From positions 1 to 5,712 of the forward strand of contig CAAEKQ010000120.1 in NCBI GenBank assembly GCA_900756575.1: a stretch of 5,712 nucleotides of DNA. Direction: 5' to 3'. The notes below the pieces were generated by a model. It was not told where the DNA came from, made no database searches, and worked only from the letters and a program-made list of their open reading frames with translations. Shown piece by piece: positions 1 to 5,624 of this stretch; position 1 is the stretch's first letter; each line of letters opens with the position of its first letter. A program made the translations under genes and the position numbers. The DNA comes from an uncultured Oscillospiraceae bacterium. GTDB lineage: Bacteria; Bacillota; Clostridia; Oscillospirales; Oscillospiraceae.

Positions 1-96
1 ACCGCAGGAATACTTTGTGTATTTCAAGGTTTTCCGAACGAATTTCTGGCGGAAAAGATCCGTCAGAATCCGCAGACGCATTTGTGCGGTGTTGCC
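1..96. other. Unresolved flank downstream of cas3, open on both strands
   Basis: On the plus strand, frame 1 is open from the window edge to a TAG at 106-108. It reads like the C-terminal end of an alpha/beta protein (ending ...HLCGVALYK) and would overlap the cas3 stop convergently by a few bases. On the minus strand the frame of cas3 is also open after its TAA; its only ATG (79-81) lacks a ribosome binding site and gives a very basic peptide I do not recognise. The stretch holds an inverted repeat, TTTTCCG (30-36) and CGGAAAA (50-56), and an imperfect tandem repeat, ATCCGTCAGA (58-67) then ATCCGCAGA (68-76). At about 48% GC it is not as AT-rich as the lysR-lipoprotein spacer. It may be the 3' end of a convergent gene, a repeat element, or a spacer before cas5. 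I cannot decide between these. Confidence 0.3.
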
Positions 97-2235
97 TTAT
101 ATAAATAGGGCTTTGCCAAAGTCAGACTGGAGCGACAGCCCGGTCTGCTCCGAGTAAAGCGATGGATTCGTCAAAATTGCGACCTGGTCATCCAAAATCT
201 CCAGATCACCGGCCAGATTCAGCGCCTCAAACTGCTGCGGATAAACGGAGACCGCATATTGCGCCAGCTTACGAAACAGGTCTCGACTCCGCCATCCCAT
301 TCGCAGCTGTTCCAGCAGCGGGCCCTGGTCTGTGCCGGGGATATATACCGTTTTGGTGTCTGTGTCGATCATCTGAAAATGCTCAGAAACCCACGGGAAC
401 GGAAAATCGCCCCGGGAAATCACCGGCAGAATCTCCTTAACATCCTGCGCGTTCTCGCCCTTGAGCTTCAGCAGCTCTGTAAAATACAAGTGGATCGCAT
501 CAGGTTCCTGCAAATCCGGATAGGCCCCCATTGCCACCCGCGCAGCTCCAATGGCCGTTAAAAACAGCGGCGGCGGTGCGACAGGCGCCTCGAAGACCGT
601 AACGATGCTCTCCTCACGCGGGCGTTTTCCCTCCCGATTGCACCGGCCTGCGGCCTGTAACATGGAATCCAGCCCCGCCAATTCCCGGAACACCTGTGGA
701 AAATCCACATCCACCCCCGCCTCAATCAGTGAAGTGGACACCACCAGACAGCGTTCTCCATTCTTCAGGCGGCGTCGGATCTCTGCCAACACCCGCCGCC
801 GATGGGTTGGATGCATCAGGGTGGAGAGATGGAACACACCGTCCCCGGAAAGGCGCTCGTAGACGGACTGCGCACCCGCCCGGCTGTTGACAATGCACAA
901 TGCCTGGTGCTGGCCGGATAGGCGCTTGGTCAGCCCCTCCCAGGACAGCTTTCCCGCACAGGTGATCGTAGTTCTGCGGAAAACCGGCGACACCGCCAGT
1001 TCATCCGGGCACAATTCTCTGGGGGATAGCTCCGGCTGAAACTCCCGGAAGATTGGCGTAAGCGCCGGCTGCGTGGCCGTACAGAGCACGACGGAAGCCC
1101 CATAATGGGCTGCCAGCTCAGAAAGCGCATGGACGCAGGGCCTTAGATGATCCACCGGCAGCATCTGTGCCTCGTCCATTACAATCACGCTTTTTGCCAG
1201 ATGATGCAGCTTTCTGCAAGCAGCGGGCCGATTGCTGTATAGCGATTCAAAAAACTGTACCGCCGTGGTGACGACCACCGGAATGTCCCAATTCTCCGTG
1301 GCCTGGGCCATGGAAATCGACTCCGCCGTGGCATGGTCTCCCGTCTCATATAAAACCCCGGAATGGTGCTCCAGCACCTGATCTGCTCCAAGGATTTCCC
1401 GAAACACGTCTGCCGTCTGTTCAATAATGGAGGTGTAGGGCACCACATAGATGATCCGCTGCATTCCTGCCGCCACTGCATGCTCCAGCGCAAAGGCCAG
1501 GGACGCCACGGTTTTTCCGCCGCCAGTGGGAACCGTCAGTGTGAACAGTCCCTGTGCCTCCCGCCGCCCACGTTCCCGGCAGGCGGAAAGGATCTCGCAT
1601 CGCTGACGATTCAGCTCATTCTTCGGTGGGAACCACGGCGCAACATAGCGGTCAAGCCGCGCAAGCAATTCCGTCATTGGCTGTGCGCCGCTTGTTCGCT
1701 TTTCCCGCATAAATGCTTCCGTGTCCAGAAAATCTGCATCCACCAGGCAGGAAAACAGCATTCTTACATAGAAGAAATCCGTCAGTATGTTTTTGTTGCA
1801 GAAGTCGGGATACTCTGCCGCAGGCAATGTGATCTCCCGGGCGTATTCCGGCGCCACCGGATCGGGTGCGCCTCTTTTGATTCTGCCCATCAGGGTTCCG
1901 GAATCCGGGCCGTCCCCGCGGGTTCCCAATTCCGGCAGTCCGCCATGATGGCCCGCCACTGCAAATGCCGCCGGAATCTGCCCCATCCTTGCACACTCCA
2001 CCGCACCGGCGGTGGAGTGATCCACGCGCTTTCCCTGGTGCAATAGACGGTTTTGGAACCCATCGGTGTACTTTCCCTTGTCGTGGGTCAGTCCCGCAAT
2101 TCTTCCCTGGCTCGCCGCCCCAAAGGCCGCAGCGAATCTCTCTGCCAGGGCTGCCGTGCCCTCCAGATGCTCCTGTACCGTCTGATATAAAACACAGCCA
2201 TCTTCCAGCTGTCGAATATGTGCATAATACTTCAT
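97..2235 (-). CDS. cas3: CRISPR-associated nuclease-helicase Cas3, type I-C-like
   Basis: A 712-residue Cas3, the effector nuclease of type I CRISPR-Cas. In known systems it is recruited by target-bound Cascade, then nicks and unwinds foreign DNA with ATP. An N-terminal HD nuclease domain (about 1-200) carries H23, the H51-D52 pair in LTHDKGKY, H73, H96-H97 and D166 in LVDADF. The superfamily 2 helicase follows: Walker A PTGGGKT (236-242), motif Ia YVVPYTSIIEQ (263-273), a DEAQ box (354-357), TAT (386-388), motif V STSLIEAGVDVDF (500-512) and motif VI QAAGRCNREG (527-536). DEAQ in place of DEAH, the fused HD domain and the length fit the I-C type. No key residue is missing and the C-terminal ALFI ending looks natural, so the gene appears intact. 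GGAGG (2242-2246) lies 6 bases before the ATG. Cas3 normally heads the I-C operon, but no cas5 start is seen within the following 96 bases. Family assignment is sure; the I-C subtype is likely. Confidence 0.96.
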   Translation of the reverse strand: MKYYAHIRQLEDGCVLYQTVQEHLEGTAALAERFAAAFGAASQGRIAGLTHDKGKYTDGFQNRLLHQGKRVDHSTAGAVECARMGQIPAAFAVAGHHGGLPELGTRGDGPDSGTLMGRIKRGAPDPVAPEYAREITLPAAEYPDFCNKNILTDFFYVRMLFSCLVDADFLDTEAFMREKRTSGAQPMTELLARLDRYVAPWFPPKNELNRQRCEILSACRERGRREAQGLFTLTVPTGGGKTVASLAFALEHAVAAGMQRIIYVVPYTSIIEQTADVFREILGADQVLEHHSGVLYETGDHATAESISMAQATENWDIPVVVTTAVQFFESLYSNRPAACRKLHHLAKSVIVMDEAQMLPVDHLRPCVHALSELAAHYGASVVLCTATQPALTPIFREFQPELSPRELCPDELAVSPVFRRTTITCAGKLSWEGLTKRLSGQHQALCIVNSRAGAQSVYERLSGDGVFHLSTLMHPTHRRRVLAEIRRRLKNGERCLVVSTSLIEAGVDVDFPQVFRELAGLDSMLQAAGRCNREGKRPREESIVTVFEAPVAPPPLFLTAIGAARVAMGAYPDLQEPDAIHLYFTELLKLKGENAQDVKEILPVISRGDFPFPWVSEHFQMIDTDTKTVYIPGTDQGPLLEQLRMGWRSRDLFRKLAQYAVSVYPQQFEALNLAGDLEILDDQVAILTNPSLYSEQTGLSLQSDFGKALFI

Positions 2236-2255
2236 ATCGCGCCTCCATTATTTAC

Positions 2256-2284
2256 AAGATATCACAGTTTTGCCTCCCTGTAAA
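2256..2284 (-). promoter_or_regulatory. Predicted promoter of cas3
   Basis: On the minus strand, TTTACA (2279-2284, 5 of 6 to the -35 consensus) is followed by a 17-base spacer and TATCTT (2256-2261, 4 of 6 to the -10), preceded by a TG one base upstream (extended -10). Transcription would start near 2249, leaving a leader of about 15 bases that carries the GGAGG site. This places cas3 at the head of its own transcript. The -10 is not ideal, so the call rests on spacing and position. Confidence 0.55.
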
Positions 2285-2343
2285 GGAAGATTTTTGTGCA
2301 TTGTGTCCGTTTTTCTTCCCAGTTGACTGCGTTTGTTGCCTGA

Positions 2344-2362
2344 ATGATAAGGGTTCTATCAT
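2344..2362. repeat. Small perfect dyad between terminator and cas3 promoter
   Basis: ATGATA (2344-2349) and TATCAT (2357-2362) form a perfect 6-bp inverted repeat with a 7-base loop, about 60 bases upstream of the predicted cas3 -35. It has no T-tract on either strand, so it is not an intrinsic terminator. It could be a regulator site for cas3 or a chance dyad in AT-rich DNA. Confidence 0.25.
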
Positions 2363-2401
2363 CAATACTGGGATCGAGCGAAGAACAGATGAGTCCAGGC
2401 G

Positions 2402-2443
2402 AAAATAAAATGGATGCCTCCCGCTCAATTTCGGGAAGCATCC
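2402..2443 (-). terminator. Intrinsic terminator of the flavin reductase gene
   Basis: Read on the minus strand, GGATGCTTCCCG pairs with CGGGAGGCATCC as a 12-bp stem (one U-G wobble) around an 8-base loop. A T-rich tail, ATTTTATTTT, follows at once. It lies about 83 bases past the reductase stop codon and ahead of the cas3 promoter. On the plus strand the wobble becomes a C-A mismatch and no T-tract follows, so the direction is clear. Confidence 0.88.
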
Positions 2444-2525
2444 ATGATGGAGCGCGAATGATTTAAAGTGTCCGGCAAACTGGGGACCTGTCAGTTTTTC
2501 CTGCGGTGGCCTTGTATTGATGGAA

Positions 2526-4448
2526 TTATAGATCCATCGCGGCATGATAACCGTCGAAAATGGCGCCGTTGGTCTTCCCCACCTGATGGCAGTCGCCAAT
2601 GATGCGGATCACCGGCACATCCAGCGCCATGAGCTTGTCCGCAGCCACGGAACGCTGGCCAAAGGCATAGACCTTGCTCTCTGCGGGGATCACCACGGTA
2701 TTGCCATCCTTATCCTGGGTTTCCACGCCCTCATCGGTCACTGCCATGCAGCGGAGGCCGGTTTTCACGTGGAGATTTTTCTGTTGGGCAAAGGACTGGA
2801 GCATCCCCACACGGTGCATCCAGTTGGCATCGGGAGCCACGTCGTTCTGCATTTCGATAATGGTCACGTCCCGTCCGGTTTCGGCCAGAAACAGCGCCGT
2901 TTCACAGCCCACCAGACCGCCGCCCATAACGGCAACGGTTTTGCCCAGCGCATCGAGATTCGTATAGGCAGTGGTGGCATGCTGCGCCGTTTCGATGCCC
3001 GGCAGCGGGAACACCACAGGGGTGGAACCCAGGGCCAGGAACAGGGCGTCGGGCTTGATCTCCGCCACCAGCTCGGGGGTGACCTCGGTATTCAGGCGAA
3101 CCTCCACATCGGAGTGCTCCACCCGGTAGATCAGGTGATCCTTCAGGCGCTTGAGATCCGCTTTCAGGCTGTCATAATCGGTGAACTTGAGAAGTCCGCC
3201 CAGGCTGTCGGATTTCTCCGCCAGAATCACCTGATGTCCTCGGGCTGCTGCGGTGGCTGCCGCTTCCAGTCCGCCCGGGCCGCCGCCTGCGATCAGAACA
3301 GTTTTCTTGCTCTGAACAGGCTTTTCGGTGGCGTCCAGCCGGAATTCATGCCCGGTTCTGGGATTGACCGCGCAGGCGAATTTCGTCTTGGTCTGCATTC
3401 CGGTCAGGCAGTCGAGGCACCGGAGGCATGGACGGATATCCTCATCGTGGCCTTCTCTGGCCTTCTGGGGCAGGAACGGATCGGCAATCAGGCTGCGCAC
3501 CATGGCAACGGCATCTGCCTTTCCATCCTCCAGCACCTGCTCTGCCTCCGCAGGAGTCACTACAGAGCCGACAGTAACCACAGGACACTTGGAAACCGCC
3601 TTCTTGACCTCTGCCGCATACTTCACGTTGGGCATATGGGGCAGGAACATGGTGGGATGGGTCTTCACCGCAAAGTTCGGGTCGGTATCCAAACCGGCGG
3701 ACACATGAATCAGCTCCACCTTATCCTCGATCAGCAGACAGAACTGCACCACTTCTTCCACGGAAAGTCCGCCCTCGGCAAGCTCCGGCCCGATCCGATA
3801 TTCAATGGGAACCTTGGGGCCAACGGCCTTGCGAACAGCTGCAATCACCATCAGCGGGAACTTGGCCCGATTCTCAAGGCTGCCGCCGAATTCATCGGTG
3901 CGGGTATTGAACTTGGGAGACAGCATCTGGTCGAGCAGCCAACCGTGCGCGCCGTGGAGCATCACCATCTGGAAGCCTGCCTGGACGGCAACCTTGGCCG
4001 CCTCGCCATAGGCATTTGCGATCTCCTCCAGATCCTCCTTGGTTGCGCCCTTGACCTGAGTGCCGTTCAGCTTCACCTCGTCAATGGGGCCGACGGTCTG
4101 GAAGCCGGTGACGGAGGTATTGGAAATCCGGCCGCCGTGGTTCAGCTCAATGGACGCAATGGCTCCATGCTGGGTAATGGCGCGGGCCACCTCCGACCAT
4201 TTTTGAACGGTCTTCTGGGTCAAAATCGGGTGACGGGGCGTGGTAAAGCCGCGCTCCTCCACCGGGGTATCGCCCACAGTGACCTGCGCTACGCCGCCCT
4301 TGGCTTTTTCTTCATAATAGCCCACCAGGTAGTCCGTGGGGCTGCCGTCGGGGTTCAGGGCGCACATCATATTGGGGCCGGACAAAAGCCGGTTCCGGAA
4401 CAGAAGCGTGCCCACCTTCAGGGGGGTAAACAGCTTTGGATATTTCAT
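2526..4448 (-). CDS. Old Yellow Enzyme-family Fe-S flavoprotein reductase (dienoyl-CoA reductase/enoate reductase-like)
   Basis: A 640-residue cytoplasmic oxidoreductase of the family that includes FadH, trimethylamine dehydrogenase and BaiCD/BaiH. Members pass electrons from NAD(P)H through FAD and a 4Fe-4S cluster to FMN, usually to reduce an activated C=C bond. The FMN TIM barrel spans about 1-335, with ELNHGGR (101-107), HGAHGW (165-170), a D-E-F-G-G-S...N-R signature (185-193) and a phosphate-side IADP (321-324). C341, C344, C347 and C359 probably hold the Fe-S cluster. A dinucleotide fold with GGGPGG (388-393) binds FAD, and a second with GGGLVG (509-514) binds NAD(P)H; E532 at the end of its second strand hints at NADH. 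The C-terminal IGDC...GAIFDGYHAA is typical. W170 sits where many relatives have the proton-donating Tyr. An upstream in-frame ATG (4536-4538) gives 30 extra residues but would run through the promoter; the chosen ATG has AGGAGG 7 bases ahead. The substrate is unknown; a bile-acid role is possible but unsupported. Confidence 0.93.
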   Translation of the reverse strand: MKYPKLFTPLKVGTLLFRNRLLSGPNMMCALNPDGSPTDYLVGYYEEKAKGGVAQVTVGDTPVEERGFTTPRHPILTQKTVQKWSEVARAITQHGAIASIELNHGGRISNTSVTGFQTVGPIDEVKLNGTQVKGATKEDLEEIANAYGEAAKVAVQAGFQMVMLHGAHGWLLDQMLSPKFNTRTDEFGGSLENRAKFPLMVIAAVRKAVGPKVPIEYRIGPELAEGGLSVEEVVQFCLLIEDKVELIHVSAGLDTDPNFAVKTHPTMFLPHMPNVKYAAEVKKAVSKCPVVTVGSVVTPAEAEQVLEDGKADAVAMVRSLIADPFLPQKAREGHDEDIRPCLRCLDCLTGMQTKTKFACAVNPRTGHEFRLDATEKPVQSKKTVLIAGGGPGGLEAAATAAARGHQVILAEKSDSLGGLLKFTDYDSLKADLKRLKDHLIYRVEHSDVEVRLNTEVTPELVAEIKPDALFLALGSTPVVFPLPGIETAQHATTAYTNLDALGKTVAVMGGGLVGCETALFLAETGRDVTIIEMQNDVAPDANWMHRVGMLQSFAQQKNLHVKTGLRCMAVTDEGVETQDKDGNTVVIPAESKVYAFGQRSVAADKLMALDVPVIRIIGDCHQVGKTNGAIFDGYHAAMDL

Positions 4449-4455
4449 GATACGA

Positions 4456-4461
4456 CCTCCT
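4456..4461 (-). promoter_or_regulatory. Ribosome binding site fixing the reductase start
   Basis: AGGAGG on the minus strand lies 7 bases ahead of the ATG at 4446-4448. It selects MKYPKLFTPL as the N-terminus over the longer upstream reading, which would begin inside the lysR stop region and cross the predicted promoter. Confidence 0.9.
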
Positions 4462-4479
4462 AATGTATCTTTTACTACC

Positions 4480-4508
4480 ATTGTACTCGCCCACAAGCAT
4501 TCTGTAAA
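4480..4508 (-). promoter_or_regulatory. Predicted promoter of the reductase gene
   Basis: On the minus strand, TTTACA (4503-4508) is followed by a 17-base spacer and TACAAT (4480-4485); each hexamer matches consensus at 5 of 6 positions. The start would be near 4473, giving a leader of about 25 bases with the AGGAGG site. No hairpin terminator lies between the lysR stop and this promoter, so read-through from lysR is also likely. Confidence 0.75.
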
Positions 4509-4512
4509 ATGC
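4497..4512. promoter_or_regulatory. Operator-like dyad over the reductase -35
   Basis: GCATT (4497-4501) and AATGC (4508-4512) form a perfect 5-bp inverted repeat with a 6-base centre that covers the -35 hexamer. The half nearest the -10 is repeated, with its flank, in the divergent lipoprotein promoter. It is a reasonable binding site for the adjacent LysR protein, though its spacing is shorter than the classical T-N11-A box. The regulator assignment is inference. Confidence 0.45.
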
Positions 4513-4534
4513 AAAGTGGACGTGTGTTGTATAA

Positions 4535-5482
4535 TCATTTATTTATGCTGCGAACCGGGAGCATCTGAAACCCCTGAATCGGCATCAGCGATTCATAGTA
4601 TTCCCGCACCGCACCCAGAGCCGCCAGTGCCGTGGGGGGCAAATAGCCGTTTTTCAGGCAGCAAAGGCCAATGATACGGGCACATCCCGGCCCATCCAGA
4701 GGCACAAACCGAAGCTGATGGCCCAGTAAATCCAGCGCACGGTTTTGTCTGGGATCCCGCTGGGTCACCGGCACCAGCATCACGCCCACATTTTTCGCCA
4801 CCAGATCATAGGCAAAGTCCGTCTCGTCCCCCATAAAGCAGATTTTCGGCTCAAATCCCGCCCGGCAGCAGAAGCCACGAAGCACCTCAGTAAAACCGGA
4901 GCTGCCGTTGTTGAACACAAACCGCTCCCCGGACAGATTCTTGAGCTGCACCTGGGTCTCCTGGGCCAGAGGATGCTCTGCCGACACCGCCAGGCAATAC
5001 TGCTCCCGGAACATGGGGTGCCACTCGATTCTCGGGTTGCCGCTGGGCTCCGGACAAAGGGCAAAATCCGCGCCATGGGTCTCCAGCTCATGCATGGTGT
5101 CCCTTGAGCCCGCCAGCTGGTGAAAAATCTGCATATCCGGGTGCCGGGGCAGATAGCTGCGCAAAAATCCCGTTAACAGCTCCAAGGTTGGGGCAATGAG
5201 CTTCACGCTGCCGGTTTCCACATTGCTGTTGTCCTCGGCCTCCCGCAGGGCATCGTCATATTCCGTCAAAATCTGCTCCACCCTGCGGAGAAACGCCCTG
5301 CCCGCATGGTTCAGCCGAATGCTGTTGGCCCCTCGCTCAAACAGCTGCGCGCCAACCTCCTGCTCCACCCGGCTGATGGCACGGCTCAGGGCCGGCTGGG
5401 TGATATGCAGCTCCGCCGCTGCCTGGGAAATATGCTCGGTTTTGGCCACGGTTCGAAAGTAAATCAGGTAATTCAGTTCCAT
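4535..5482 (-). CDS. LysR-family transcriptional regulator
   Basis: A 315-residue LysR-type regulator, close to the usual 290-320. Residues 1-60 are the winged helix-turn-helix, with ISQAAAELHITQPALSRAI (18-36) as helix-turn-helix core and QLFERG (46-51) leading to the wing; a linker helix (about 60-90) follows. Residues 92-300 match the periplasmic-binding-protein-like effector domain, which in this family binds a small inducer and works as a tetramer. The effector domain has eight cysteines (143, 163, 205, 206, 215, 267, 274, 275), including two adjacent pairs. A short tail (301-315) extends past the domain. GGAGG (5490-5494) is 7 bases before the ATG. The gene is divergent from the lipoprotein gene and 86 bases upstream of the reductase gene in the same direction, the usual setting for a LysR protein controlling its neighbours. 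No convincing promoter of its own was found in the AT-rich leader. Inducer unknown. Confidence 0.95.
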   Translation of the reverse strand: MELNYLIYFRTVAKTEHISQAAAELHITQPALSRAISRVEQEVGAQLFERGANSIRLNHAGRAFLRRVEQILTEYDDALREAEDNSNVETGSVKLIAPTLELLTGFLRSYLPRHPDMQIFHQLAGSRDTMHELETHGADFALCPEPSGNPRIEWHPMFREQYCLAVSAEHPLAQETQVQLKNLSGERFVFNNGSSGFTEVLRGFCCRAGFEPKICFMGDETDFAYDLVAKNVGVMLVPVTQRDPRQNRALDLLGHQLRFVPLDGPGCARIIGLCCLKNGYLPPTALAALGAVREYYESLMPIQGFQMLPVRSINK

Positions 5483-5496
5483 ATCTTGCCCTCCGG

Positions 5497-5526
5497 AGCA
5501 TACACAAATTTTGATACTAATATGCT
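5497..5526. repeat. Inverted repeat in the lysR leader
   Basis: AGCATA (5497-5502) and TATGCT (5521-5526) are perfect inverted copies 18 bases apart, just upstream of the lysR ribosome binding site. They contain the same ATGCT string found in both target promoters, so they may be half-sites for autoregulation by LysR. The long spacer makes a simple RNA hairpin less likely. Confidence 0.3.
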
Positions 5527-5537
5527 CTATAACGATA

Positions 5538-5566
5538 TTTACAGAATGCTATTTTGTGATTATAAT
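5538..5566 (+). promoter_or_regulatory. Predicted promoter of the lipoprotein gene with shared operator 13-mer
   Basis: TTTACA (5538-5543), a 17-base spacer and a perfect TATAAT (5561-5566) form a strong sigma-A-like promoter, with transcription starting near 5573 and a leader of about 50 bases. The -35 and the next seven bases, TTTACAGAATGCT (5538-5550), are identical to the matching part of the reductase promoter on the other strand. Inverted copies GATATTT (5534-5540) and AAATATC (5569-5575) flank the core. The position, divergent from lysR, suits LysR control. Confidence 0.8.
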
Positions 5567-5624
5567 ACAAATATCCGAAAAAATCCATAGGGTTTTCCAC
5601 ATTTTCATGAAAGAAGGATGAAGA

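Noticed and set aside
1363..2046. A 227-codon plus-strand frame inside cas3
   Set aside because: It is a shadow of the cas3 coding frame, with no ribosome binding site and no recognisable domain.
2332..2356. Possible plus-strand promoter (TTGACT with a poor -10) in the cas3-reductase spacer
   Set aside because: The -10 does not match well at any allowed spacing and there is no plus-strand gene or clear small RNA downstream.
2464..2500. Plus-strand hairpin AAACTG-N9-CAGTTT followed by T residues, and a TGTCC...GGGGAC string resembling an insertion-sequence end
   Set aside because: The stem has only 6 bp, no plus-strand gene precedes it, no transposase is nearby and no matching second end or target duplication was found.
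2252..2599. A 115-codon minus-strand frame across the spacer and the reductase 3' end
   Set aside because: It overlaps the end of the reductase gene in another frame and runs through the intrinsic terminator and the cas3 promoter; composition looks random.
2544..4463. A 639-codon open frame on the plus strand
   Set aside because: It is antisense to the reductase gene, whose domains and motifs are unmistakable. The antisense frame stays open because of GC-rich third codon positions; its translation is low-complexity in His, Gly and Gln and shows no family motif.
4449..4538. Thirty-codon N-terminal extension of the reductase
   Set aside because: It would overlap the lysR stop and contain the promoter, while the internal ATG has a perfect ribosome binding site and begins the conserved N-terminus of the family.
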